64,000 bases of DNA from Myxococcales bacterium (GCA_016191785.1 JACPVJ010000117.1:1-64000); one strand, 5' to 3'. Positions 7,895 to 17,016 are shown, numbered from the stretch's first letter. Notes: generated by a model not told the origin, from the letters alone. Translations and numbers: made by a program.

Positions 7895-7998
7895 GGGGTT
7901 CTCGGATCGCGAAGCCAGCGACGCAGCTTGGCCCGAGCACCCCGGGCGTGACAAGAAGGTGCCGATCGCTCACCTGCTGCGCTACAAACCCTCGAGCG

Positions 7999-8715
7999 AT
8001 GAAGCGTGGCCTGTCCCAGCTGGCGGCTCTTGCGGGCGGCACCCCGATCTCGAAGATCCGGGACGTCGGTCGCGAAGCGATGGCCTTCGCGCGTCAGGCG
8101 ACGCTCTTGCACCGCGACATGTCCGCGACCTATCCGCGGCTGGCCGAGCCGGGCGAGCACGTGGTCGTGTTTCTGCACGGTCTCTTTGCCACGGCGGGCG
8201 TGCTGCGACCGATTCGAGAGACGGTGCTCGAGAAGACCGGCGCCCACGCCGCGTCGTTCTCTTATGCGCCCGGGCCGGGGGTGGCGGCCATCGCCGAGCG
8301 CCTGGCCGAGCTGGTCGACCGGCTCCCGTCGGGGGTCGCGATTCATCTGGTCGGACACAGCATGGGGGGCCTGGCCGCACGCTGGTTCGTGCAAGAGCTG
8401 GGCGGCGATCCCCGGGTGGTACAGAGCATCTCGCTCGCCAGCCCGTTTCGGGGCACGACCCGCGCCAAGCTGATGCCCGCGGCGGCCGGCCGCGACATCG
8501 CGCCGGGCAGCGCGGTGCTTCGGCGGCTGGCCGAGCGGGGTGAGTGCGGCGTGCCGCACCTGTCGATCGTCGCCGCGGCCGATGCGCTGGTCACCGAAGA
8601 CGCCGCCCTGCACCACGGCGACCGTGTCGAGATCGCCGACTGTGGCCACAACGGCGTGCTCTATCACCGTCAGGCGGCCGAGCTGGTGGCCGAGCGCGTG
8701 GGGCGCAGGCGCTGA
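7999..8715 (+). CDS. Alpha/beta-hydrolase, lipase/PGAP1-like
   Basis: The 238-residue hydrolase has the oxyanion-hole strand VVVFLHGLFA, the nucleophile elbow GHSMGG (Ser), an acidic residue in the region following LSIVAAADALV and a C-terminal histidine in DCGHNGVLYH, completing a Ser-Asp-His triad. The layout resembles small triacylglycerol lipases and PGAP1-like esterases. No signal peptide is visible, so the enzyme is probably cytoplasmic. The ATG at 7999 is preferred over upstream candidates because the TACAAA at 7983-7988 looks like a promoter element; no Shine-Dalgarno is seen. The substrate is unknown. Confidence 0.82.
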   Translation: MKRGLSQLAALAGGTPISKIRDVGREAMAFARQATLLHRDMSATYPRLAEPGEHVVVFLHGLFATAGVLRPIRETVLEKTGAHAASFSYAPGPGVAAIAERLAELVDRLPSGVAIHLVGHSMGGLAARWFVQELGGDPRVVQSISLASPFRGTTRAKLMPAAAGRDIAPGSAVLRRLAERGECGVPHLSIVAAADALVTEDAALHHGDRVEIADCGHNGVLYHRQAAELVAERVGRRR

Positions 8716-9142
8716 AGGGCGGGCAGTGGCACCCGTCGAGACCCGCCAAGGGCGCCGGAGGACGTCGCCCAAACTGCGCCGCATCGCATTCTCCCCGGTT
8801 CTGCCCGCGCGACCGCCCTCGTGCCGGACGCTCACCGTGGCGCGAGTGCGCGCGTGCCCGCGTCGGCGCGCATGGCAGCTCGGGCTTGGGACTTCCCATG
8901 TGGCGGAGCGCGTTCGCGGCGAGGCCCGGCGACACGATCACGCATGCGGGCTTTCCCCGACCGCGCACGTGGACCCGTGCGAACGGTCGGCGCTGCTTCA
9001 GATGTCCTCCGGGAAGCTCACACAGTGAAGTTCGAGATGCGGAACACGGGTCACTTCTTCGCGGCGGCGGGCCCCACCGTCTTAGCAGCACTGTGCGCGG
9101 CCTGTCGGTCGTCAGCAGCCGCGCACAGCACCGGGCGCGGGG
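8716..9142. other. Intergenic stretch without a supported gene
   Basis: The 427 bp lie between the lipase stop and the convergent lipoprotein stop. Open frames on both strands here are Arg/Ala/Pro-rich, have no recognisable domain, and overlap real genes out of frame. I see no tRNA, strong hairpin or repeat. It may hold decayed sequence. Confidence 0.5.
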
Positions 9143-10093
9143 CTACTGGCTCTGGTTGTAGTAGTAGCAGCGCGCGGTCGCTTCGGGCGGGTAGTAGTAC
9201 GGGTCACTCCGCGAGAAGTACCAGTAATAGTCGTCAACATCCCAGACCGGCTCGATTTTCACCCAGCGCGTTCCGTTCTGGCCGGCGACGTTGCCGTCGA
9301 TGTAGCCGCCGAGACGTTCGAAGTAGCAGACGCCTTGTGACACAGGGACCATCTTGTATGACGTGGGACTCCCATATCCCAAGGTCCGCTGCGTGGAAGT
9401 CTTCTTCAGGTGGCCGCCGCCCGGGACGCCCACGAAGAACGAGTTGGCGTACGTGCGGGCGGTGCTGTTGCTCCCGCCGCAGTAGTCAGTCCGCAATTGG
9501 ACGGGGGATGTCTGACTGCCTCCCACCGTGCGGCCAGAATCCTTCGCGCCACCCGCGTGGTCCATCTGAGGAAAGTCGACCCCCTGCACGAGGGTGACCG
9601 CGTCCGCCCACCAAGCGTTGCTGTCGACCGGGCTCCCGCACCCCGCCTGAGAACTCGAAAAGTTCCCAGACAACCACCGCACGTCGGCGGATCCGCCGTT
9701 GCTGCCGAAGCAACACTGCTTGACGCAGCTCATCCTCCCGACCCCTTCGATGTGCCAGTAGGAGACACCGTCTCTGTTGATCGCAGTCTTCACGGTCAGC
9801 TTTGGCCCGCCCCCCGAGTAGGACGGTTCCACGCGGGTTGCCCAGCAGAGGTAGTCGTTCGCTGGTGGCCCCCACTTCGCGTTCTCGATCGAATCAACGT
9901 TGTACTGGAGAACGTGGGAGTAGTCGCAGTTCGCCGCAGCGGAACATGTGGCGAGCTCCAGCGACGTTGACCCAACGCCGCGATTCGCGGCGCCGGCGCC
10001 GGACTCATCGCCCACGTGGGCCGGCTCCAAAGAGCATCCGGCACAAGCTGAGCTCGCTGCGACCAAAGCAATTGCTGAACGAAGTCTTCTCAT
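9143..10093 (-). CDS. Tyr- and Cys-rich secreted lipoprotein, unknown family
   Basis: The 316-residue protein begins with a lipoprotein signal peptide (MRRLRSAIALVAASSACAGC, lipid Cys20). The mature part has about ten further cysteines, including ADVRWLSG preceded by SCVKQCCFGSNGG, suggesting disulfides in an extracytoplasmic domain. The C-terminus is strikingly aromatic (DDYYWYF, DPYYYPPEA, CYYYNQSQ). A Shine-Dalgarno GGAGG lies 6 nt before the ATG at 10093. Base composition is less GC-rich and codon use less biased than in neighbours, hinting at recent acquisition. A tandem TTAA-type site lies upstream. I do not recognise the family; adhesion or carbohydrate binding would fit the aromatic richness but is speculation. 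Confidence 0.75.
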   Translation of the reverse strand: MRRLRSAIALVAASSACAGCSLEPAHVGDESGAGAANRGVGSTSLELATCSAAANCDYSHVLQYNVDSIENAKWGPPANDYLCWATRVEPSYSGGGPKLTVKTAINRDGVSYWHIEGVGRMSCVKQCCFGSNGGSADVRWLSGNFSSSQAGCGSPVDSNAWWADAVTLVQGVDFPQMDHAGGAKDSGRTVGGSQTSPVQLRTDYCGGSNSTARTYANSFFVGVPGGGHLKKTSTQRTLGYGSPTSYKMVPVSQGVCYFERLGGYIDGNVAGQNGTRWVKIEPVWDVDDYYWYFSRSDPYYYPPEATARCYYYNQSQ

Positions 10094-10159
10094 GTGACAC
10101 CTCCGCGCGCGACGATTCGGCGCGCCCGTGGCAGTAGCGCGGCGCGAGCGGACGCACGC

Positions 10160-10176
10160 GTTAAGGTTGTGTTAAG
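10160..10176 (-). promoter_or_regulatory. Tandem GTTAAG-N5-GTTAAG site, candidate response-regulator box
   Basis: Two GTTAAG copies at 10160-10165 and 10171-10176 have an exact 11-bp period (CTTAAC-N5-CTTAAC on the minus strand). They lie 67-83 bp upstream of the lipoprotein start. An 11-bp direct repeat of a TTAA-containing hexamer is the usual layout of OmpR/PhoB-type response-regulator sites, resembling PmrA or PhoP boxes. The cognate regulator is not in the window. Confidence 0.45.
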
Positions 10177-10382
10177 CACGGCGGATCCCGCCCGCCGCGG
10201 TTTCAGTCCTGGTCCAGAGGCGCAGTGGTCGGTCGTTGCCCACGACCGCCTGCCGGGAGGTCACGGTCGTTCCGAGCCGGGACGAGCGCTGCGCAGCGGC
10301 GCGCTCCAACGGCGGGACCCCGCGCCGAGGCGGGCCGTCGGCGCAGAGAAACACCGGCGCGCGCGGCGCCCGCCGCTTGCGC

Positions 10383-12695
10383 TCAGAAAAGCACGCCCAT
10401 GTACCAGCGGAGGATCTGCGCGGTGCTGGTCTCGGATGCGCCGGCGCCCACCTGTTGCTCGAGCAAGGGCGCTTCGAGCTCTTCCTGGTAACCCAGGCCG
10501 CCCATCGGGAAGAGCACGCCCCACTGCAGCATGGTGTAGAAGCCGCCGGGCTTGTCGTGGTTGTCGTTCAGCGACCCGTCTTTCGACTGGTAGTAGAGCG
10601 AGAGATCGAGCTCGATGCCCAGGTCGCGCTTGTGTCCCGGCGTCTGGATGAACTCGCTGGCGCGGCTCCAGATCCCGGCGAAGCCCCCGCCGAAGCGCTG
10701 GCCGCTGGCCTCGCGGATGAAGTCGTACTCCACGCTCGGCCGGAAGTAATACGTGCCCTGCACCCGCGAGAGCAGGTTACGGTGCAGGATCAGATCCACC
10801 TTGTAGTTGGGGTGGAAGCGGAAGGTGCTGATGGTGTCGTCGCCGCGCTGGAATTGGAGCCCGTTGAAGCCCGGTGAGAGGCCGCCGGCGCCGTCAACCG
10901 GGCCGTACACGTCCGGATCGCCCGAGGCCCAGCCGGTCTTGAACTCGAGCTTGAGGCGGTCTTCCACCAGCTTCTGCTCGAACTCGGCGGCATAGCCCCA
11001 CATCCGGATCTTGCGGCCGTTGACCGCGTCGTCGGGCGTGGACTCGATGTCACCCTGGACGGTGACGACCTCGGCCTCGAAGCGGAACTTCTTGTACAAG
11101 AGCTGGAGCCAGAGGTCCGGGATCCACGCCGTGGCGCCCCGGCGCACGTAGCCGGGGCCCAGCTTGTCCGTCGGGCAGCCCAAAGTGGGGGCGCCGTTGG
11201 CGCAGGTGCCGGCAGTGTCGTTCGCGATCAGCTGGCGGCGATGCACCACGTACGCCCCGCCGTTGAGCACCAGGTTGCCCTGAGCCAGGGCCAGCTTGGT
11301 CAGCTCCGCGTTCTTGCGCCGCGCGATCACGAACACGTACTGATCGACGTCGTCGAGCTGCCCCAGGTCATAGGGTTGCGCTTGGGGCTGGCCCAGCGAG
11401 TCACTGGTCGCGCCCTCGTTGGTGAAGTCCCACGCCCCGCCCAGGTAGAGGTCCAGGGATTTGAGCCCGGTCATGAACATGATGCGGTCGTTGGTGGACT
11501 GATAGTCGTCGTCCGCGCCGTCGCCCGCGTTGGACAAGATCCCCAGGCCCCAGTGGCTCGGCATGCGACCGAACCGCAGCTGCCCCACGGGGGTCATGTA
11601 CTCGGCCCACGCGCGCTTCACCCGGATGCTGTCGCGGTAGCTGTTGCGACCGTCGCTGGGCGGCGACTGGGTGTTGTCGAAGGCGCCGATCGGGCTGTAC
11701 CCGCTACGCTGGGTGACGCGATAGCCGCCGCCGTCGCTCGGCGAGTTCGAGTACCCCTCGGGCGTGGACCCGAGGACGAGGTTGTCGAGCATGTCGATCT
11801 GCGACATCACCCGGAGGTTGTCCGAGATGTGCAGCTCGGGGTTCAGCCGAAAGCGGAGGTTGGCGCCGGCCTGCGTCTTGTTCTTGCAGGGGTAGAGGCC
11901 GTCTTTCGGGTTGTCGCTGGCCGAGCCCGACTCGGCCGATTCGTCGCCGGTGCAGAGCGAGGGACCGAACGCGCCGCCCGATCGCCCGCTGTAATGGTTG
12001 TCGGCCGGCATGGGCCAGAGCGCGGCGTTGGGCGCGTCGACCTTGCCCAGCGAGAAGTTGTGGAACAGCTCGGCGCGGAGGCGGAAGTAGCCGTGGATCT
12101 CGAAGATCGGTCGCGCGTGGGACCACCAGTCCTCGGCGTAGATCTCGTCGCTGCTCTTCGCCTTCTTCGGTGCTGCCGGGTCCTTGCCCTGCTTCTCGAG
12201 GGCCGCGGCGTCGTTCGCGGGCTGTGGCCACATCGGCATTGGGCCGAACTGGCCGGGCGCCGGGGTCGGCGAGACCGACGGCCCGCTCGGGCCCTTGCCC
12301 GTGGTGGGGGGCGGCGGTTCGTCGCCGCCCTCGGGGGGCGTGACCTCGGGCTCGTCGTCCGGCGGCGGATCGCCGGCACCCGGAGGCTTGGCCGGATCGG
12401 TCGCGACCGTCGGCGGCTTCGCGGGTGCAGCAGCCGGCGGCTTGGCGGGCGCAGCGGCCGGCGGCTTCGCGGCTGCAGCAGCGGGCGGCTTCGCGGGCGC
12501 AGCAGCTGGAGGCTTGGCCGGCGCGGCAGCGGCGGGCGGCTTGGCGGGCGCAGCAGCAGGCGGCTTCGCGGGCGCAGCAGCAGGCGGCTTCGCCGCCGGG
12601 GGTTTGGCCGGAGCTGCCGGCGGCTGTTGGGCTGCCGCCAGGGCGCTCGTCACGACCCAGCTCGCTGACAAAAGAAAGGCGGATCGCTTCAACAT
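10383..12695 (-). CDS. Outer-membrane beta-barrel protein with Pro/Ala/Lys repeat N-terminus (TIGR04551-like)
   Basis: The 770-residue protein has a Sec signal peptide (residues 1-22, ending ALAAA), a PAKPPAAA repeat region at 25-105 and an acidic Pro/Gly-rich linker to about 175. The remaining 590 residues are of beta-barrel character: GYFRLRAELFH, LRFRLNPELHISDNLRV, VGQLRFGRMPSHWGLGI, FRFEAEVVTVQGDI and a final ILRWYMGVLF. The terminal aromatic Phe is the usual signal for the BAM outer-membrane assembly machinery. The repeat segment could cross the periplasm or peptidoglycan. The family appears to be an uncharacterised myxobacterial one, possibly TIGR04551; I hold that name loosely. A TAGCCT hexamer lies 20 nt before the ATG, without a Shine-Dalgarno sequence. 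Confidence 0.75.
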   Translation of the reverse strand: MLKRSAFLLSASWVVTSALAAAQQPPAAPAKPPAAKPPAAAPAKPPAAAPAKPPAAAAPAKPPAAAPAKPPAAAAAKPPAAAPAKPPAAAPAKPPTVATDPAKPPGAGDPPPDDEPEVTPPEGGDEPPPPTTGKGPSGPSVSPTPAPGQFGPMPMWPQPANDAAALEKQGKDPAAPKKAKSSDEIYAEDWWSHARPIFEIHGYFRLRAELFHNFSLGKVDAPNAALWPMPADNHYSGRSGGAFGPSLCTGDESAESGSASDNPKDGLYPCKNKTQAGANLRFRLNPELHISDNLRVMSQIDMLDNLVLGSTPEGYSNSPSDGGGYRVTQRSGYSPIGAFDNTQSPPSDGRNSYRDSIRVKRAWAEYMTPVGQLRFGRMPSHWGLGILSNAGDGADDDYQSTNDRIMFMTGLKSLDLYLGGAWDFTNEGATSDSLGQPQAQPYDLGQLDDVDQYVFVIARRKNAELTKLALAQGNLVLNGGAYVVHRRQLIANDTAGTCANGAPTLGCPTDKLGPGYVRRGATAWIPDLWLQLLYKKFRFEAEVVTVQGDIESTPDDAVNGRKIRMWGYAAEFEQKLVEDRLKLEFKTGWASGDPDVYGPVDGAGGLSPGFNGLQFQRGDDTISTFRFHPNYKVDLILHRNLLSRVQGTYYFRPSVEYDFIREASGQRFGGGFAGIWSRASEFIQTPGHKRDLGIELDLSLYYQSKDGSLNDNHDKPGGFYTMLQWGVLFPMGGLGYQEELEAPLLEQQVGAGASETSTAQILRWYMGVLF
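12381..12623 (-). repeat. PAKPPAAA-type coding repeat
   Basis: Residues 25-105 of the barrel protein consist of about ten imperfect PAKPPAAA units, encoded by Gly/Ala-codon-like GC-rich DNA with unit lengths of roughly 21-27 bp. All variation is in frame. Such Pro/Ala/Lys segments are extended and are common in myxobacterial envelope proteins. Confidence 0.85.
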
Positions 12696-12772
12696 TCGAC
12701 GGCCGGACGAGGCTATCGCACGCGCCCGGGAAGACTGTCAACGCCAGCTCTTTTCCGAGCGCTTTCGCGGCC

Positions 12773-13915
12773 TCAGCGCTGGTCTTCGTAGGCGTGCATC
12801 ACGTCGGTTCTGAGCTGGTCGGCCTGGGTCTTGGCGAGGGGCTGGCCGGTGCTCGCCGGAAGCCCCAGCTGCGAAATCGCCCGGGCGTTGTCCGCGAGTC
12901 GCTGCTGCGCCTCCCACCCGGCGCTCTCGGGCAGGTCCAGCGCCCGGCGGAACGCCTCACCCAGCTCGATGGCCGATCCAAAGCGGTGCATCGGGTCCTT
13001 GGCCAGGGCGCGGGCGAAGAGCAGGTCGAGCACCGCCGGCGCCGAGGGCACGTACGCGCTGAAGGCCGGCGGAGGCTCTTCGACCTGCGCGGTCCGCACC
13101 ATGATCTCGTTGCGCGTCGGGGCGTCGAAGGGTGTGACGCCGGTCAGCATCTCGAACAGCACGATCGCGGCGCTGTAGAGATCCGTGCGCCCGTCGATCT
13201 CCTTGCCCAGCACTTGCTCGGGAGACATGTAAGCCCCGGTGCCGGGCGCCATCCCGCCGGTGTTCCGGGCGTCGTCGGCGGGGAGCCGCGCGATGCCGAA
13301 GTCGGTCAGCTTCATCACGCCGTCGACGCGCACCAGCATGTTGCTGGGTTTGACGTCGCGATGAATGATCCCGAGGGCATGAATGGCCGCCAGGGCGCCG
13401 AGCAGCTGGGAGAAGAAGTGCCACGCGCGCATGAACGGCATGCACGGCAGCCCCCCGGGCGTGGCGTGCCTTGCGTGCCGCTCGATCATCGCCGAGAGCG
13501 GCTCGCCCTCCACCAGCTCCAGGACCAGCGCCAGCTGTCCGGCCGGCTCGGTCATCGCGAAGAAGTGCACGATGTTCGGGTGGGACAGCCGGCTGAGCGC
13601 GGCGGCTTCACCCAGGAAGAGCCTGCGCGCGCGGTCCCGGCTCTTGAGCAGCGGGTGGAGCACCTTCACCGCCACCGGGTGCGGCGGCGTTCCGGCCTGC
13701 TCGCCCTCGGGGTCGTAGTAGAGCCACGCGCGGTGGACGACCCCCATCCCACCTTCGCCGACGCGATCACCGACGATCACCCTCCCGAAACCGAGGTCGA
13801 GCTCGGTGCCCTCGCCGAACCGGCGGGCCTCCCGCGCGGGCTGGGGCGCGCCGCACTCGGTACAGAACCGAGCCGTGTCCTCGAGCACGTGCTTGCATGA
13901 CCGACAGAGCGCCAC
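12773..13915 (-). CDS. Ser/Thr protein kinase with N-terminal zinc ribbon
   Basis: The 380-residue protein starts with a zinc ribbon (C4-x2-C7 and C18-x2-C21), followed by a complete Hanks-type kinase domain. That domain includes the Gly loop VGEGGMGVVHRA, VAVKVL with the ATP-anchoring Lys, catalytic HRDVKPSN, LTDFGIAR, GTGAYMSPEQ, and DLYSAAIVLFEMLTG. All catalytic residues are present, so it should be active. No membrane segment is seen, so it is cytoplasmic. The C-terminal ~90 residues after the kinase are helical without a known domain. The start is GTG 13915, where the zinc ribbon begins. It is divergent from the outer-membrane protein gene with 146 bp between them. Its substrates are unknown. 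Confidence 0.9.
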   Translation of the reverse strand: MALCRSCKHVLEDTARFCTECGAPQPAREARRFGEGTELDLGFGRVIVGDRVGEGGMGVVHRAWLYYDPEGEQAGTPPHPVAVKVLHPLLKSRDRARRLFLGEAAALSRLSHPNIVHFFAMTEPAGQLALVLELVEGEPLSAMIERHARHATPGGLPCMPFMRAWHFFSQLLGALAAIHALGIIHRDVKPSNMLVRVDGVMKLTDFGIARLPADDARNTGGMAPGTGAYMSPEQVLGKEIDGRTDLYSAAIVLFEMLTGVTPFDAPTRNEIMVRTAQVEEPPPAFSAYVPSAPAVLDLLFARALAKDPMHRFGSAIELGEAFRRALDLPESAGWEAQQRLADNARAISQLGLPASTGQPLAKTQADQLRTDVMHAYEDQR

Positions 13916-14061
13916 GTCGCCGAGCAGGATAACGCGCTCCGATCAGACTCGGCGAAATCCCTGGGCTTTGCCCTCGATCATGCGGGTTGCGAACCCATGG
14001 CGGGGTGTGCGAGCCTTGGCTTCGCTGAGGGTCGTCCCCTCGGTATCGGAGGAAAGTTCCG

Positions 14062-15612
14062 TTGCTCCCGCTCCCCGCTCGCTCCTACCGAGTCACGTCT
14101 ACTGGCGCTCGTCGCGCCGTCCGTTTCGTCGGCGCTGCCGCGCTCGCGACCGTCGTGGTCTCCGTGACGCCCGCGTTCGCCCAAAACGCGACCGAAAAAG
14201 AGTTCTCGGTCCAGCGGTTCGACCCGGCGCCCGGTCCCAGGAACTACTTCTCGACCCGCGGCGTGCGCACCGACGGGCAGATGGCGTGGAGCGCGGGGTT
14301 GTTCGTCAACTACGCCTGGCGCCCCTTCGTGGTGCAGAGCTGCTACAGCGAGACCGACTGCGATGCCGCGAACGCGAGCGGGCACGATGACGTGAACGTC
14401 ATCGAGAACATCATCACCGGGGATGCGCTCGCTTCACTCACGCCCATCCCGCGCTTGCAGATTGGGCTCAAGGTTCCGGTCACTTGGGTGAGCGGTGACG
14501 GGCTGGCCGAGGGCGGCGTGGCGTCGGACGAAGGCATCGACGCGGTCGGCATGGGCGACGCCACCCTCGAGGGCAAGTACCGCCTGCACGGCGAGATCAA
14601 GGACCCCTTCGTGGTCGGCGCCGGCGCGTTCTTCACCGGTCCGCTCGGGCGCGCGACCGCCAAGGACAGCTACATCGGCGATGCCACCCCCACCGCCGGC
14701 ATCCGGGGCATCTTCGACGGTGAGCAGGGTCCGTTCTCTTTCGGAGGCAACCTCAGCGCCGTCTATCGCGGCGAGGGCCGCGTCGGGTCGACCACCCTGG
14801 GCCCCGAGTTCCGCTACGGCGTGGCCGGCGGGTTCAAGCCGAGCCCGGTGATTCGCCTGATCCTCGACGGCTTCGGCGCCACCAAGTTCAGCGCCAAGAA
14901 CGGCACCAACACCCTCGAGGTGGACGGCGGCGTTCAGATCTTGCCCCTCGACTCGCCCTTCGTGATCACCGCCGGCGCCGGCGCCGGCCTGATCCAGGGC
15001 GTGGGTGTGCCGAAGGTGCGTGGTTTCCTCGGCGTGATGTACGTGGCCGAGGGCGGCGACCGCGACGGTGACGGCGTGAAGGACGCCGACGACAACTGTC
15101 CGACCATCGCGGGCACCGCCGAGACCAATGGCTGTCCGGCCGAGGCCCGCGACTCCGACGGCGACACCATCCCCGACGGCGTGGACAAGTGCCCGAAGCA
15201 GCCTGAAGACCCGGATCAGTTCCAAGATCAGGACGGCTGCCCCGAGCTCGACAACGACGCCGACGGCGTGGCTGACGATCAGGACCGCTGCCCGGACAAG
15301 GCCGAGACCAAGAACGGCTTCAAGGACGACGACGGTTGTCCCGACGAGCCCGACAAGGACGGCGACGGCGTGCCGGACAAGACCGACAAGTGCATCGACG
15401 GTCCAGAAGACACCGACGGCTTCGAAGACACCGACGGCTGCCCCGATCCCGACAACGACAAAGACGGCGTGCCGGATCAGCAGGACGAGTGCGGCGATCA
15501 GCCGGAGACCAAGAACGGCTTCCAGGACGAAGACGGTTGCCCGGACGAGGCGCCCGCGGCTGACGACAAGAAGAAGAAAGACGACAAGAAGAAGGACAAG
15601 AAGAAGAAGTGA
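14062..15612 (+). CDS. Outer-membrane beta-barrel with thrombospondin type 3 repeats and Lys/Asp tail
   Basis: The 516-residue protein has a signal peptide ending in PAFA (about residue 40), a barrel of about 290 residues (for example LQIGLKVPVTWV, ATLEGKYRL, PFVVGAGAFF) and then five or six calcium-binding TSP3-like repeats of the form DxDGDGVxDxxDxCP up to about residue 490. It ends with a run of Lys/Asp. Related proteins usually end in an OmpA peptidoglycan-binding domain; here that domain is missing and the basic tail takes its place. The start is TTG 14062, supported by GGAGGAAA at 14048-14055. It overlaps the downstream TlpA-like lipoprotein by 4 bp. Calcium-stiffened TSP3 modules probably form a periplasmic or surface rod. 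Confidence 0.82.
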   Translation: MLPLPARSYRVTSTGARRAVRFVGAAALATVVVSVTPAFAQNATEKEFSVQRFDPAPGPRNYFSTRGVRTDGQMAWSAGLFVNYAWRPFVVQSCYSETDCDAANASGHDDVNVIENIITGDALASLTPIPRLQIGLKVPVTWVSGDGLAEGGVASDEGIDAVGMGDATLEGKYRLHGEIKDPFVVGAGAFFTGPLGRATAKDSYIGDATPTAGIRGIFDGEQGPFSFGGNLSAVYRGEGRVGSTTLGPEFRYGVAGGFKPSPVIRLILDGFGATKFSAKNGTNTLEVDGGVQILPLDSPFVITAGAGAGLIQGVGVPKVRGFLGVMYVAEGGDRDGDGVKDADDNCPTIAGTAETNGCPAEARDSDGDTIPDGVDKCPKQPEDPDQFQDQDGCPELDNDADGVADDQDRCPDKAETKNGFKDDDGCPDEPDKDGDGVPDKTDKCIDGPEDTDGFEDTDGCPDPDNDKDGVPDQQDECGDQPETKNGFQDEDGCPDEAPAADDKKKKDDKKKDKKKK

Positions 15613-16148
15613 CCCGACAATACTTCCTGGGGGTATTGGTCGCGGCGGGGCTCGCCTCCGCCGCCCTGGGCTGCAACAAGATGGGGGGGGGGAGCCAGTC
15701 CGCCGGCGCCACCTCCCACTCCCTGGTCGGGGCGCCGGCGCCGGCCTTCGACCTGCCCGCGCACTTCGGCGACGCCAAGAAGGTCTCGCTGGCCGACGGC
15801 GCCGGGAAGGTGATGCTGGTCGATTTCTGGGCGACCTGGTGCGAGCCCTGCAAGGACTCGTTTCCGCACCACGCAAAGCTGGCCGAAAAATATGCGGGTC
15901 AGGTGGTCGTGATCGCCATCAGCATCGACGACGAGCCGGGCGGCATCGCCGACTTTGCCAAGAAGAACGGCGCAAAGTTCAACATCGGCTGGGACGAGGG
16001 GCAGGCGATCTCCGGCACGTATCAGCCGCCGACCATGCCCACCGCCTACATCATCGACAAGAACGGCATCGTCCGTTACGTGCACGCTGGATTCCGCAAA
16101 GGCGATGAAGCCGAGATCGACGCTCACGTCGCCGAGCTGCTGAAGTAG
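15609..16148 (+). CDS. TlpA/ResA-like thioredoxin-fold lipoprotein
   Basis: The 179-residue protein has a lipoprotein signal (AALGC, lipid Cys22), a short linker, and a thioredoxin/AhpC-TSA fold with active site W77-C78-E-P-C81 in VDFWATWCEPCK. The cis-Pro is in QPPTMPTAYIID. This is the TlpA/ResA type of periplasmic thiol-disulfide reductant, normally fed by DsbD/CcdA. The GTG at 15609 lies inside the stop of the TSP3 barrel gene, so the two are translationally coupled. The barrel has several Cys in its TSP3 repeats, so one plausible job is keeping those cysteines correctly reduced or isomerised. Confidence 0.88.
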   Translation: MTRQYFLGVLVAAGLASAALGCNKMGGGSQSAGATSHSLVGAPAPAFDLPAHFGDAKKVSLADGAGKVMLVDFWATWCEPCKDSFPHHAKLAEKYAGQVVVIAISIDDEPGGIADFAKKNGAKFNIGWDEGQAISGTYQPPTMPTAYIIDKNGIVRYVHAGFRKGDEAEIDAHVAELLK

Positions 16149-16215
16149 GTGAGCGCATGTAGGACAGTGACTCATCTTGGGTCGCTGGCGACACTGCGCT
16201 AACCTGACGTTCAGC

Positions 16216-17016
16216 GTGCGGTTCTGGTCCGGCCTAAAGCTGCAACGATTCGCGCTCGCCACCTTGTGTGCGCTCGCGCTGTCGATCACGCACGTCAGCG
16301 CCAGCGGTGCTCCGGTGGTCGCGCAGTTGATCGAGCGGCTCGAGAAGGGCGAAGACTTTCGAGTCCGCGTGCAGGCCGCCCTCGAGCTGGGCAAGACCAA
16401 GCACGCCGATGCGCGGGAGCCGCTCGAGAAGGGGCTCGACGACGAGAACGCCGCGGTCCGCACCGCCTGCGCGGCCGCGCTCAAGGTGCTGGGCGACAAG
16501 AAGAGCATCCCAGCGCTCGAGGCGCACAAGAAGGACAGCTCTTCGGCAGTGCGCTCCCAGATCGACGCGACGCTGGCGTCGCTTCGGCTGGTCACCAGCA
16601 GCAGCGTCAAGCTGATCGTCAAGATCGGCAGCATGCGCACCGGCAAAGCGGTGGGCGCGAAGCTGGCCGGTGACCTCGAGAGCGCCAGCCGCGAGAAGTT
16701 CAACGAGCTGCCGGGCGTGAAGGTCGGCGACGCGAGCGAGCAGGGCAAGAAGATGGTCATGGTGACCGGCTTGCTTCGCAAGCTGAACGAGTCGCAAGAG
16801 GGCTCGGAGGTGGTCTACTCGGCCAGCGTCGAGTACGTCGTCCACCGTATGCCCGAGCAGGCCATCGCCGGCACCGTGTCTGGCTCGGCCAGCACTCGCG
16901 CCAGCAACGCCGAGGCCAAGCGCCGCGCGCCCGAGCTCAGGCGCCTGGTGCTGGCTGCCGCGGTGGCCAGCGCGGTGAAGCGCGCCCCGGAAGCCCTGGC
17001 CGCCGCCACCAAGTAG
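16216..17016 (+). CDS. Secreted HEAT-repeat-containing protein
   Basis: With GTG 16216 the product is 266 residues and begins with a normal signal peptide (FALATLCALALS then ASG). Residues 30-115 form about three HEAT-like helical pairs (for example RVQAALELGKTKHADAREPL and VRTACAAALKVLGDKKSIPAL). The second half, about 150 residues, is alpha/beta and of no family I can name. A TAACCT hexamer 16 nt before this GTG, with no Shine-Dalgarno sequence, favours it over the TTG at 16177. HEAT repeats usually bind proteins; a periplasmic scaffold is likely. Confidence 0.7.
   Translation: MRFWSGLKLQRFALATLCALALSITHVSASGAPVVAQLIERLEKGEDFRVRVQAALELGKTKHADAREPLEKGLDDENAAVRTACAAALKVLGDKKSIPALEAHKKDSSSAVRSQIDATLASLRLVTSSSVKLIVKIGSMRTGKAVGAKLAGDLESASREKFNELPGVKVGDASEQGKKMVMVTGLLRKLNESQEGSEVVYSASVEYVVHRMPEQAIAGTVSGSASTRASNAEAKRRAPELRRLVLAAAVASAVKRAPEALAAATK

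Noticed and set aside
10322..10344. Terminator after the Pro/Ala-repeat barrel gene
   Set aside because: A 7-bp stem (GCGCCGA/TCGGCGC) exists about 40 bp after the stop, but no T-tract follows on the minus strand.
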